A DNA stretch of 64,000 bases from JAEUJM01 sp964635055. GTDB taxonomy: Bacteria; Actinomycetota; Acidimicrobiia; Acidimicrobiales; DATDAH01. This document shows positions 44,020-52,466 of the stretch, piece by piece; within the stretch, counting starts at the first letter, position 1, and each line of letters opens with the position of its first letter. The notes under the pieces are model-generated. The model saw nothing but the letters and a program-made list of their open reading frames with translations, ran no database searches and was not told the origin of the DNA. Location of the stretch: positions 124,001 through 188,000 of the forward strand of contig CAZWMT010000004.1 of assembly GCA_964635055.1 (NCBI GenBank), in the 5' to 3' direction. A program made the translations under genes and the position numbers.

Positions 44020-45765
44020 GTGGACGCCCGTCAGCGAACCGCCTACGACGCCGCCCGCAACCTGGCCGAGAAGGGCTTCCGCGCCGGCTGCTACGCGCCG
44101 TTCACCTCGATGTACCTCGATCCCGCCGGCGACGTGCGGGCCTGCTGCCAGAACGTCGAGCACGTGCTGGGCAACGTGGGCCGAGAGTCGCTGCTGGACA
44201 TCTGGCGGGGCGAGCGAGCCGGGGACCTGCGGGCTGCCATGGTCGCCTACGACATGAGCCTCGGGTGCCGCTTCTGCCAGTGGCAGTTCGACGACGGCAA
44301 CTTCGAGGGCGCGTTGGCCCACGACTTCGACGGGCTCGCGGTGCCCTCCCCCGAGGCGACCTGGCCGCAGCGGCTCGAGCTGGCCATCAGCAACACCTGC
44401 AACCTCGAGTGCGTGATGTGCGACGGCGACCTCTCGTCGCGCATCCGGACGCGGCGCGAGCACCGACCACCGCTGCCGAAGGTGTACGACGACGGGTTCT
44501 TCGACGACCTCACCCACTTCCTGCCGCACCTGGTGGAGGTGCGCTTCCTGGGTGGTGAGCCGTTCCTCGCCCGCGAGACCTTCCGGGTGTGGGACCTCAT
44601 GGCCGAGGCCGACCTGCGCACCCCGTGCAAGGTCACCACCAACGGCACGCAGTGGAACGAGCGGGTCGAGCGCGTGCTCGACCGGTTCCCCGTGTCGATC
44701 GCGGTGTCCCTCGACGGCGTGACCCCCGCGACCGTCGAGGCCATCCGCGTCGGTGCGTCCCACGCCGAGCTGATGACGAACCTGGGCCGCTTCCGCGAGT
44801 ACACCCTCGCCCGTGGCACCGAACTCGAGCTCACCTACTGCCTCATGCAGGCCAACTGGCGCGAGTTCGGCGACTACCTCCTGTTCGGCGACGCCTGGGG
44901 CTGCCGGGTCAACGTCAACACCGTGATTCGCGAGCCGTTCAGCCTGTACCAGCTGCCGTTGCCCGAGTTCGAGGCGCTGGTCGCCGCCCTCGAGCGCCGG
45001 GGCCGCCGCCTGCGCCGCAAGCTGTCGCTCAACCGCGACGTGTGGGACACCGAGCTCGACCGGCTGCGCCACTGGCGCGACCAGACGCGGGCGGAGGTGC
45101 GCGCCCGAGAGGTGCCGGCCACGATCCGGAGGCGGGCGACCTACTTCCAACCGGCCCCCGACCCGCCCACGCCCACCGCGCGGCCGTCCGCCACCGCGCC
45201 CGCCGCGCCCGCCCCGCCGGCGCCGAGTGCGGCCGGGGCTGCCGCCGCCGGTGGCGGCGGTGTCCGCGGCGGCGCTCGCACGATGGTCCCCCGGCCCGCC
45301 GATCCACGGGTCTCCACCCGTGTCGAGCCGCTGCCCCCGGCCCTGGCGGAGGCGCCGGTGACGCCCCGGTGCAGCGTGGAGACGGCCACGACGCTCGCCG
45401 AGGAGACGATGGGACCGTGCCGCACCAGCTTCGTCGTCTGCGATCCCGACGACCGCGCCCTCGAGGTGGGTCCCGGCACCGACTTCCTCGGCCTCCCGGC
45501 CGACCGCTGCGTCGACCGGCCCTACGTCGACGTCGTGGCCGAGGCGTCGGCGCGCCTGGGTGCGCCCACGCTGGTCGACGAGGAGCTGCGCGAGGAGTGC
45601 GTCGTGCGGCGCCTCCGCTTCGGGCCCCGGCAGGGTGAGAGCACCTACGTGCAGGCCGTCGCGTTCCCCGTTCCCATGGCCGGCCGGGACGACCGCTCGG
45701 GGTCGGTGACCGTGGCCGCCGCCACCACGGTGGCGCCGGCCTGGGCCGCGCCGTCGGCCCCCTGA
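44020..45765 (+). CDS. N-terminal-twitch radical SAM enzyme with linker and C-terminal PAS-like domain
   Basis: A 581-residue protein, the longest twitch copy. Auxiliary-cluster cysteines are 24, 42, 43, 83 and 86; radical SAM CNLECVMC at 127, 131 and 134; then LGGEPF, TTNGTQW and SLDGVTP. An alanine/proline/glycine-rich linker of about 40 residues (near 385-430) separates the core from a C-terminal domain with DFLGLPADRCVDRPYVDVV and RSGSVTVAA. Overall most similar to the copy at 6411. The last radical SAM gene of the cluster, directly upstream of the repeat and gap. Confidence 0.9.
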   Translation: MDARQRTAYDAARNLAEKGFRAGCYAPFTSMYLDPAGDVRACCQNVEHVLGNVGRESLLDIWRGERAGDLRAAMVAYDMSLGCRFCQWQFDDGNFEGALAHDFDGLAVPSPEATWPQRLELAISNTCNLECVMCDGDLSSRIRTRREHRPPLPKVYDDGFFDDLTHFLPHLVEVRFLGGEPFLARETFRVWDLMAEADLRTPCKVTTNGTQWNERVERVLDRFPVSIAVSLDGVTPATVEAIRVGASHAELMTNLGRFREYTLARGTELELTYCLMQANWREFGDYLLFGDAWGCRVNVNTVIREPFSLYQLPLPEFEALVAALERRGRRLRRKLSLNRDVWDTELDRLRHWRDQTRAEVRAREVPATIRRRATYFQPAPDPPTPTARPSATAPAAPAPPAPSAAGAAAAGGGGVRGGARTMVPRPADPRVSTRVEPLPPALAEAPVTPRCSVETATTLAEETMGPCRTSFVVCDPDDRALEVGPGTDFLGLPADRCVDRPYVDVVAEASARLGAPTLVDEELREECVVRRLRFGPRQGESTYVQAVAFPVPMAGRDDRSGSVTVAAATTVAPAWAAPSAP

Positions 45766-45780
45766 CCGCAGCGGCGCCGT

Positions 45781-45786
45781 TACCCT
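45781..45786 (+). promoter_or_regulatory. putative -10 box TACCCT
   Basis: TANNNT hexamer 7 nt upstream of an ATG at 45794, which opens a frame through the 45-bp repeats toward the beta-helix gene. It may be the promoter of that gene. Confidence 0.35.
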
Positions 45787-45830
45787 CGCTCCGATGTGCC
45801 TGACGAACCACGCCAGGGCCCGACGCGGGC

Positions 45831-46065
45831 GGGAAGCACGGGCCCGAGCGGCCCGGCGACGCAGTCGCCCGGAGCGGGAAGCACGGGCCCGAGCGGCCCG
45901 GCGACGCAGTCGCCCGGAGCGGGAAGCANNNNNNNNNNNNNNNNNNNNNNNNNNNNNNNNNNNNNNNNNNNNNNNNNNNNNNNNNNNNNNNNNNNNNNNN
46001 NNNNNNNNNNNNNNNNNNNNNNNNNNNNCGGGCCCGAGCGGCCCGGCGACGCAGTCGCCCGGAGC
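45831..46065 (+). repeat. 45-bp tandem repeat interrupted by a 100-N gap
   Basis: Two perfect 45-bp units (45831-45875, 45876-45920) and part of a third precede the gap; the end of another unit follows it (46029-46065), in phase only if the gap length were exact. Each unit contains two potential hairpins: CGGGCC/GGCCCG with loop CGAGC, and GGCGAC/GTCGCC with loop GCA. The true copy number is unknown because the assembly broke here. The 15-codon unit length keeps frames open on both strands. Confidence 0.9.
45929..46028. other. assembly gap (100 N)
   Basis: Exactly 100 undetermined bases inside the 45-bp repeat. This looks like a scaffolding placeholder of unknown real length. Confidence 0.98.
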
Positions 46066-46072
46066 GGGAGAC

Positions 46073-47329
46073 ATGAGTCCCGAGCCGATCGTGCTCGACG
46101 TCACCGAGTTCGGCGCGGTCGGTGACGGTGTCGCCAACGACGGCACCGCGGTGCTGGCCCACGCCTGCTTCGAGGACTTCGACGGATTCCGCACGATCCG
46201 GCCCCGTTTCGACCCGAACGTGGGCGCGGTCCTGTACTTCCCCGCGGGCACGTACCGCCTCGGGCCGATCGACGGCTACGACCGCAGCCACTCCTTCCCG
46301 TTCAGCCGCTTCCACATCCGCGGCGACGGGCCCGGCGTCACCACCGTGGTGCTCGACCACGTCGCCTACCCGAAGGTGCGGCTCAGCATCCACGGCGACC
46401 CCCGGTTCGGCGGCGGCGTCGACACGTCGATCACGAACCTCACGGTGGCCTCCAACCTGCCCGACCCGGGCGACCGCGACAGCGCCGACATGAACATCCA
46501 CCTGCGCGACCTGCACGGCTTCGTGGCCCACGACGTCGAGGTGTGCAACGGCCCGCGGATCGGCTTCCACGTGAACAGCTGCTCCGACCTCACGTTCCGC
46601 GACCTCGACGTGCACGACATGTGCACCGACGGCATCCACCTCGTGGGGTGCCAGCGGGTCACCATCGAGGACTGCAGGTGCGCCGACACGGGCGACGACT
46701 CCATCGCCATCTGGGGCGGCAACTGGTGGAACCCCGAGCAGTCGGCCGACGTCGTGGTGCGCCGCAACACCATCGAGCGGGCAGGGTCGAACGGCATCGC
46801 CCTCGGCGGCTGCGAGCGGGTGGTCGTGGAGGACAACACCGTCCGGGGCACCTACCTGACCGGCATCGGCATCAGGCCGATGGACGGCTACGGGCCGGTG
46901 AGCGACGTCACGATCCGCGCCAACCGGATCGACGACGCCGGCTTCCACGAGACGGGCATCCTCTGGGGCGGTGGCATCGCCTCGGGCATCGCCGTGGCCG
47001 ACGACCTCCACACCGGCATGCCCATCGAGCGGGTGACGGTGCAGGACAACGTCATCGGTCGGTGCCGCAACAACTTCGTGCGGGTGAAGGGCGTCAGCGA
47101 GGTGACCGTGGCCGGGAACCGGTGGGTCGGCCCCCTCGTGGAAGGCGCCAGCGCCAACCAGGGATCGGGCCAGGGCAGCTCCAACGTGGACCCCCTCAGC
47201 TACGAGGCGGTGTACGTCGCCGACAGCACCGACGTCACCGTCACGGCGCCGGCTCGGCCTCGCTGGCGACGCGTGGCCGGGCGGGCCCGCCGGGTGGCCC
47301 GCACCGCCCTGCGACCCGCCGGCGGCTGA
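46073..47329 (+). CDS. Right-handed beta-helix protein (pectate-lyase-3/GH28-like)
   Basis: A 418-residue protein from the ATG after GGGAG. The opening VTEFGAVGDGVANDGTA is the typical start of the pectate-lyase-superfamily beta-helix, followed by repeated short-strand coils with VTIED, VVVEDNTV and VTVQDNVI ladders. No signal peptide is visible with this start. If the ATG at 45794 is used, the 45-bp repeat would be translated as a basic N-terminal extension; the gap prevents a decision. Family members depolymerise or epimerise polysaccharides, or only bind them. Confidence 0.85.
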   Translation: MSPEPIVLDVTEFGAVGDGVANDGTAVLAHACFEDFDGFRTIRPRFDPNVGAVLYFPAGTYRLGPIDGYDRSHSFPFSRFHIRGDGPGVTTVVLDHVAYPKVRLSIHGDPRFGGGVDTSITNLTVASNLPDPGDRDSADMNIHLRDLHGFVAHDVEVCNGPRIGFHVNSCSDLTFRDLDVHDMCTDGIHLVGCQRVTIEDCRCADTGDDSIAIWGGNWWNPEQSADVVVRRNTIERAGSNGIALGGCERVVVEDNTVRGTYLTGIGIRPMDGYGPVSDVTIRANRIDDAGFHETGILWGGGIASGIAVADDLHTGMPIERVTVQDNVIGRCRNNFVRVKGVSEVTVAGNRWVGPLVEGASANQGSGQGSSNVDPLSYEAVYVADSTDVTVTAPARPRWRRVAGRARRVARTALRPAGG

Positions 47330-47342
47330 CAGGTCCACGGGC

Positions 47343-48302
47343 TCAGCGTGCGTCGCGGTTGCGGCCCGTCACCAGTTCGGTGGCGTTCTCGACCACGTCG
47401 CGCCACGGGTTGCGCCCGTAGCGCCGCACCACCCCCGCCTGGCGGCGGGCCACCGCCCACCGGCGGCGGGCCACGGCCTTCACCACGTCCCGCGCCGCCC
47501 ACGACGCCAGCGCCACACGCGCCCGCGACCGGTCGTGGACCGACAGCGCCGGGTGGTCGATCCAGGCCCGGTGCAGCCGCTCGCGGGCGTCGGCGGTCTC
47601 GCCACTGGCCTGCTCGCCGACGGTTGCCATGTGCCGGTGCAACCGACGGCGCACCAGGGGTGCGGTGAGGTAGACGACCGGCCCCTGGCCGGCGAGCCGC
47701 AGGTCGAGGTCGAGGTCGGCCACGTGACCGAGCTCGGCGCGGTAGCCCCCCACGGCCTCGAAGGCCGAGCGCCGGAACATCACCGCCGACGGCTCGCCGT
47801 AGACCTGCCCGTTGCGCAGGCACAGTCGCACCAGCTCGCCCTGATCCAGCACGTAGCGCTCGTGCGCCACGAAGATGCGCTCGCGGCGGTTCGGCCGTCG
47901 GGGCACCTCGATCACGCCGCCGTCGTCGTCGATCCAGACCTCACCCGCCGAGCACGCCACCACGGCCGGCGCGGACTCGAACTCCTCCACGTACCGGGCC
48001 ACGAGCCCCGGGCCCAGCTCGTCGTCCTGGCCGAGCACCATCATCAGCTCACCGGTGGCGAGGCTCCCGGCCTCGTTCCAATTGGCCACCATCCCGAGGC
48101 GCCGCGGGTTGCGGACCACCTGCACCGCCGGCAGGCGCGACGCCTCTACCAAGTCGTCGAGGCCGGGGGACCCGCCGTCGTCGGTGATGACCACGTCGAG
48201 GCCGGGGTGGCCCTGCTCGCGGATCGACGCCAGCAGCCGTGCCAGGTGGTGGGCCTGGGGGGCGTAGACCGGGATGCAGAGGCTGACCGTCGGGGACGAC
48301 AT
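47343..48302 (-). CDS. GT2-family glycosyltransferase
   Basis: A 319-residue GT-A enzyme. Opening VSLCIPVYAPQAHHLARLL with VVITDDGG; the metal-binding acidic motif lies in LGQDDELGPG; GYRAELGHVADLDLDLRL is the acceptor-side motif. The C-terminal 70 residues are basic and helical. The ATG at 48302 is 10 nt downstream of a TAGCGT box. It is divergent from the DUF4012 gene and convergent with the beta-helix gene (13 bp apart). Likely adds one sugar to the locus glycan. Confidence 0.9.
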   Translation of the reverse strand: MSSPTVSLCIPVYAPQAHHLARLLASIREQGHPGLDVVITDDGGSPGLDDLVEASRLPAVQVVRNPRRLGMVANWNEAGSLATGELMMVLGQDDELGPGLVARYVEEFESAPAVVACSAGEVWIDDDGGVIEVPRRPNRRERIFVAHERYVLDQGELVRLCLRNGQVYGEPSAVMFRRSAFEAVGGYRAELGHVADLDLDLRLAGQGPVVYLTAPLVRRRLHRHMATVGEQASGETADARERLHRAWIDHPALSVHDRSRARVALASWAARDVVKAVARRRWAVARRQAGVVRRYGRNPWRDVVENATELVTGRNRDAR

Positions 48303-48312
48303 GGACGGGCCG

Positions 48313-48318
48313 ACGCTA
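48313..48318 (-). promoter_or_regulatory. putative -10 box TAGCGT (minus strand)
   Basis: TANNNT hexamer 10 nt upstream of the GT2 ATG at 48302. Confidence 0.4.
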
Positions 48319-48389
48319 CTGCCCCGCCGGACGGCCCGACGCGCCCTCGAGCGGTGCACGGCCGCCCGAAACCGAGCGACGCGCACCGA

Positions 48390-48395
48390 TAGGAT
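48390..48395 (+). promoter_or_regulatory. putative -10 box TAGGAT (plus strand)
   Basis: TANNNT hexamer between the divergent GT2 and DUF4012 genes. It argues that the DUF4012 start lies downstream, at TTG 48445 or GTG 48493, not at ATG 48301. Confidence 0.35.
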
Positions 48396-48492
48396 CGCCC
48401 GGCGCCGTCGCAACGCCGGCGCCCACCGACGAGCGTCTCCCACCTTGGCCGCCCCCCACACCACCGCCGACCCCGTCACGAGGCCCGCGCGC

Positions 48493-50817
48493 GTGCCGCC
48501 GTCCAGCGACCGGCTCATCGTGTGGGCGATCGCGGTGCTGGCCGGCATCGGTGCCGCCCTCAGCGGGGCGGAGCCCACCGGCTGGTGGCTGAGCGACCTG
48601 CTCTGGACCGCGGGGTTCGCGGTGGTGGTCGTGCTGGCGACGGCCAGGGCACGGCGCTGGACGTGGCTGGTGCTGGCCGGCGTCACCGCCACCGCCGCCC
48701 AGGGTGGCATCCAGCTGGCCATCAGCCTCCTGGCCCTCGTGCTCGCCTTCCTGGGATCGGCGTCGGACCGCCACACCCAGCGGTTCGGCCCGCTCCTCGG
48801 CGCCACCGTCGGCGGGCTCGCCATCCAGGTGCTGGTCCGCCTCCACGAGATCGAGCCCACCGGGGCCACCGCCCTGATCGCCGCGGCCGCCACCGTCCCC
48901 GTCCTGGTGTCGGGCTACCGGCGGTCCACCGACCGGGTGCGCAGGGTGGTGCACTGGTCGATCGGGGCCGGCGTGGTGTTCGCCCTCTTCGCGGCGGTCG
49001 GGCTCGCGGTGGCGACGCTGTCCGCCCGACCCGACCTGACGTCGGGCATCAACCAGGCGCAGAACGGCTTCGACGCGGCCCGCAACGGCAAGGGCACGGT
49101 GGCCGCCCGCCGCCTGGGCCGCGCCGCGGCGTCGTTCGGAACCGCCCACGACACCCTCACCGCGCCCTGGGCCCTCCCGGCCCGGGTCGTGCCCCTGCTC
49201 GGCCAGCAGGCCGCCGCGGTCCAGATCGTCTCCGGCGAGGGCGCCGCGCTGGCCGCGTCGGCGGCATCGGCGGCCACCGAGGCCGACATCGACGATCTCC
49301 GCTTCCAGGACGGCGCCATCGACCTCGACCTGGTGGCCTCGTTCGAGGAGCCCCTCCGCGACGCCGAGGCCGCACTGCAGTCGGCATCGACGTCGGTCAC
49401 CGACGTCCAGTCGCCGTGGCTGATCCAGCCGCTGGCGGCCCGGGTGGACAAGTTCGACCGTGAGGTGGACGACGCGCTCCCCGACGCCCAGATCGCCATC
49501 CAGGGCGTCGACCTGGCCCCTGCGCTGCTCGGCGGCGAGGGCACGCGGCACTACTTCATCGCCTTCCTCACCCCCAGCGAGAACCGCTCGCTCGGCGGCT
49601 TCATGGGCAGCTTCGGCGAGTTGACCGCCACCGACGGCGACCTCGAGCTCACCCGTTCGGGCAGCATCGAGGACGTCGAGCTGCCGGCCCGGGCCAACGG
49701 CGCCACCCTGTCGGGCCCCCCCGCCTACCTCGCCCGGTACGAGCGGTACGACATCGCCAACTACATGGGCGACGCCGGCATCTCCCCCGACATGCCCATG
49801 GTGGGCGAGGTGATGTCCGAGCTGTACCCCCAGGCGGGGGGACAGCCGGTCGACGGGGTCATCACCGTCGACCCGGTGGCCCTGCAGGCGTTGCTCACGT
49901 TCACGGGGCCCATCACGGTGACCGGCTATCCCGAGCCCCTCACCTCCGAGACCGCCGCCGACATCCTGCTGCGCCAGCAGTACCTCACCTTCGACCAGCG
50001 CTCCGACCGGAAGGACTTCCTCGAGGAGGCCACCCGCAAGACCTTCGACCTGCTCACCAGCGGCGACATCCCGGGTCCCCGCCAGGTCACCGACGTCCTC
50101 GGCCCTATGGTCGACCAGGGCCGCCTCATGGCCTACAGCTCGGCCGGCGCCGAGCAGTCGTTCTTCGAGCAGTTGGGCCTCGACGGCGCCTACCCCCGCC
50201 CCCACGGCGGCGACCTGGTGGGCCTGAACACGAACAACAAAGCCAACAACAAGATCGACATCTTCATGCAGCGGTCGATCGACTACCGGGCCGAGTACGA
50301 CCCCACCACCGGCGAGGTGCACGCCACCGCGACCATCGACATCACCAACAACGCGCCGCCCAGCGGCCTGCCCGACGTGATCTTGAGCAGCGGGGACCGC
50401 ATCCGCGGCGGCGACACCCCCCTCGGCACCAACGGCATCACGCTGTTCTTCTACACGCCGCTGCTCCTCGACGACGGCGTGGCCCGGTCGGCCCTCGGCG
50501 AGGGACCGCTGTCCCTGCAGGCCGAGCGGGAGTTCGGCATGTCGGTGTACACCGGGCGCTTCAACATCCCGGCGGGCCAGACCCTCACGCTCGTGTTGAA
50601 CCTGTCCGGCACCATCGAGCCGTCCGACACCTACCGCCTCACGGTGGCCAACCAGCCGATGGTGAACCCCGACAACATGACCGTCACCGTGACGCCGACG
50701 GCGGGCTACACCGCCCGACCGACCGACGGCTTCGAGATCCTCGACGACGGCTCGGCCACGACCACGGTCGACACCGCCGACGGTGATCAACGCCTGCGCC
50801 TGTCCCTCGACCCGTAG
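48493..50817 (+). CDS. DUF4012 membrane protein
   Basis: A 774-residue protein from GTG 48493, chosen for ACGAGG 9 nt upstream and because it begins just before the first membrane helix (DRLIVWAIAVLAGIGAAL). TTG 48445 and ATG 48301 are in-frame alternatives. Several membrane helices occupy residues 1-160, then a long extracytoplasmic region with the DUF4012 hallmarks (SENRSLGGFMGSFGELTATDG, VDGVITVDPVALQALL, GGDLVGLNTNNKANNKID). DUF4012 proteins are frequent in surface-polysaccharide loci of Gram-positive bacteria; their biochemical role is not settled. It supports a cell-surface product. Confidence 0.88.
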   Translation: MPPSSDRLIVWAIAVLAGIGAALSGAEPTGWWLSDLLWTAGFAVVVVLATARARRWTWLVLAGVTATAAQGGIQLAISLLALVLAFLGSASDRHTQRFGPLLGATVGGLAIQVLVRLHEIEPTGATALIAAAATVPVLVSGYRRSTDRVRRVVHWSIGAGVVFALFAAVGLAVATLSARPDLTSGINQAQNGFDAARNGKGTVAARRLGRAAASFGTAHDTLTAPWALPARVVPLLGQQAAAVQIVSGEGAALAASAASAATEADIDDLRFQDGAIDLDLVASFEEPLRDAEAALQSASTSVTDVQSPWLIQPLAARVDKFDREVDDALPDAQIAIQGVDLAPALLGGEGTRHYFIAFLTPSENRSLGGFMGSFGELTATDGDLELTRSGSIEDVELPARANGATLSGPPAYLARYERYDIANYMGDAGISPDMPMVGEVMSELYPQAGGQPVDGVITVDPVALQALLTFTGPITVTGYPEPLTSETAADILLRQQYLTFDQRSDRKDFLEEATRKTFDLLTSGDIPGPRQVTDVLGPMVDQGRLMAYSSAGAEQSFFEQLGLDGAYPRPHGGDLVGLNTNNKANNKIDIFMQRSIDYRAEYDPTTGEVHATATIDITNNAPPSGLPDVILSSGDRIRGGDTPLGTNGITLFFYTPLLLDDGVARSALGEGPLSLQAEREFGMSVYTGRFNIPAGQTLTLVLNLSGTIEPSDTYRLTVANQPMVNPDNMTVTVTPTAGYTARPTDGFEILDDGSATTTVDTADGDQRLRLSLDP

Positions 50818-50871
50818 ATCGGCGGCGACGACACCCTCCGTTGAGCACGGCCGGGGCCCGCAGTGCACCGG

Positions 50872-50877
50872 TAGGTT
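50872..50877 (+). promoter_or_regulatory. putative -10 box TAGGTT
   Basis: TANNNT hexamer 6 nt upstream of the epimerase ATG at 50884. Confidence 0.45.
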
Positions 50878-50883
50878 GAGGGC

Positions 50884-51783
50884 ATGGACATCGCCATCAC
50901 CGGCTCGACCGGGCTCATCGGCGAGGCGCTGCGCACCTCGTTGGTGGCCGACGGCCATCGGGTGGTGCGAGTCGTGCGCCGCTCCCCCACCGGTGCCGAC
51001 CAGATCGGGTGGGACCCCGATGCCGACCGTCTCGACCCCACCGACCTCGCCGGCCTCGACGCCGTGGTCCACCTGGCCGGTGAGGGCATCGCCGAGAAGC
51101 GCTGGACCGACGCCCAGAAGGCCCGCATCGAGACCAGCCGCACGCGGGGCACCGACCTGCTGGCCCGCCGGCTGGCCGAGGCGTCCGACGGCCCGCGCGT
51201 GCTGATCAGCGGTTCCGCCATCGGTTACTACGGCGACCGGGGCGACGAGGTGCTCACCGAGGCCTCGGGGCCCGGCGCCGGCTTCCTCGCCGGCGTGTGC
51301 CAGAAGTGGGAAGCGGCCGCCGACCCCGCCCGGCGCGCCGGCATCCGGGTGGCCCACCTCCGCACCGGCATCGTCCTCGACGCGCACGGCGGGGTGCTGG
51401 CGAAGCAGCTGCCCCTGTTCAAGCTGGGCCTGGGCGGGCGCATCGCCGGTGGTCGCCAGTACATGAGCTGGATCACCCTCGCCGACGAGGTCGCCGCGAT
51501 CCGCTGGCTGCTCGACCACGACCTCGACGGCGCCGTCAACCTCACCGCTCCCGCGCCGGCCACCAACCGCGAGTTCACCGAGGCACTGGCGGGCGTGCTG
51601 CACCGACCCGCGTTCCTCCCCGTCCCCTCGTTCGGCCCCAAGGTGATCTTCGGCGGCGAGCTGGTCGACGAGCTGTTGCTGGCCGGCCAGCGCGTGCTCC
51701 CCGAGCGCCTCACCGCATCGGGCTTCGCCTTCGCCCATCCCACCCTCGCGCCGGCGCTCGAGGCGGTGCTGGCCGAGCGATGA
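50884..51783 (+). CDS. TIGR01777-family NAD(P)-dependent epimerase-like protein
   Basis: A 299-residue extended-SDR protein. N-terminal nucleotide-binding motif ITGSTGLIG, then HLAGEGIAEKRWT, the characteristic SGSAIGYYGDRGDE and a C-terminal YMSWITLADEVAAI block. These are the hallmarks of the YfcH/TIGR01777 family, whose substrate is unknown. Leaderless ATG supported by the -10 box. ATGA overlap with the HAD gene. Probably a housekeeping gene rather than part of the glycan pathway. Confidence 0.92.
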   Translation: MDIAITGSTGLIGEALRTSLVADGHRVVRVVRRSPTGADQIGWDPDADRLDPTDLAGLDAVVHLAGEGIAEKRWTDAQKARIETSRTRGTDLLARRLAEASDGPRVLISGSAIGYYGDRGDEVLTEASGPGAGFLAGVCQKWEAAADPARRAGIRVAHLRTGIVLDAHGGVLAKQLPLFKLGLGGRIAGGRQYMSWITLADEVAAIRWLLDHDLDGAVNLTAPAPATNREFTEALAGVLHRPAFLPVPSFGPKVIFGGELVDELLLAGQRVLPERLTASGFAFAHPTLAPALEAVLAER

Positions 51784-52418
51784 CCACCGCCCGCCGGGTG
51801 GCGGCGTTCGACTTCGACGGCACGCTCACCCCTCGTGACACCCTCCTCCCCTTCCTCGCCCGCCTGTACGGCCGGCGCCGGCTGCTCACCCACGCGGCTG
51901 CGGTGGGGCCGCCATGGCGCCGGGACCCCGACCTCCACCGCCGCGACGAGCTCAAGGCCCAGTTGCTGCGGCGCCTGACCGCGGGCGACGACCCCGAGCG
52001 GGTGCAGGCCGCCGGTGAGCGCTACGCCGATCAACTGGCGACGACGCTCCTGCCGGACATGGTCGAGCAGGTGGAGCGGCACCGCCGTGCCGGCCACGAG
52101 GTGGTGGCGGTCTCGGCGTCGCTCACGGTCTACCTGTCCCCCCTGCTGCGCGATCGGTTCGGCTTCGACGAGGTGATCGCGGTCGGGCTCGAGGTGGGCG
52201 CGGACGGCCGCCACACGGGCGAGATGCTCGGGCCCAACGTGCGCGGCCCCCAGAAGGCCGTGCTGCTCCGGCGCTGGCTGGCCGAGACGGGCACCGACGA
52301 CGACGTCGAGTTGTGGGCCTACGGCAATTCGTCGGGCGACGCCGAACTGCTGGCGATGGCGGACCACGCCGCCCTGGTCGGGGGCCGCGGGGCCCGGGAG
52401 CTGCCGACCGTCCACTGA
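51780..52418 (+). CDS. HAD-superfamily IB phosphatase
   Basis: A 212-residue HAD hydrolase. Motif I is AAFDFDGTLTPRDT with the nucleophile Asp; motif II lies in VVAVSASLTVYLSPLL; motif III near GPQKAVLL; motif IV is WAYGNSSGDAELLAMA. This matches the HAD-IB (SerB-like) group, which dephosphorylates small molecules such as phosphoserine or lysophospholipids. Coupled to the epimerase-like gene by ATGA. Confidence 0.92.
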   Translation: MTTARRVAAFDFDGTLTPRDTLLPFLARLYGRRRLLTHAAAVGPPWRRDPDLHRRDELKAQLLRRLTAGDDPERVQAAGERYADQLATTLLPDMVEQVERHRRAGHEVVAVSASLTVYLSPLLRDRFGFDEVIAVGLEVGADGRHTGEMLGPNVRGPQKAVLLRRWLAETGTDDDVELWAYGNSSGDAELLAMADHAALVGGRGARELPTVH

Positions 52419-52452
52419 GGCCCGGCCCGGCGGAGCGCCGCGGCCGCTCCCG

Positions 52453-52458
52453 TAGCAT
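52453..52458 (+). promoter_or_regulatory. putative -10 box TAGCAT
   Basis: TANNNT hexamer 8 nt upstream of the ATG at 52467. It drives the two-gene unit with the NRPS-like fusion. Confidence 0.45.
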
Positions 52459-52466
52459 GAACAGCC

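Noticed and set aside
45831..46065. CRISPR array
   Set aside because: Units abut without unique spacers, so it is a tandem repeat, not a repeat-spacer array.
41764..46251. A 1495-codon minus-strand frame running through the N gap
   Set aside because: It spans two radical SAM genes and a PhyH gene in antisense and passes the gap only because N codons are not stops.
48316..51738. A 1140-codon minus-strand frame opposite DUF4012 and the epimerase
   Set aside because: Very long but compositionally a shadow; both plus-strand genes have strong family motifs.
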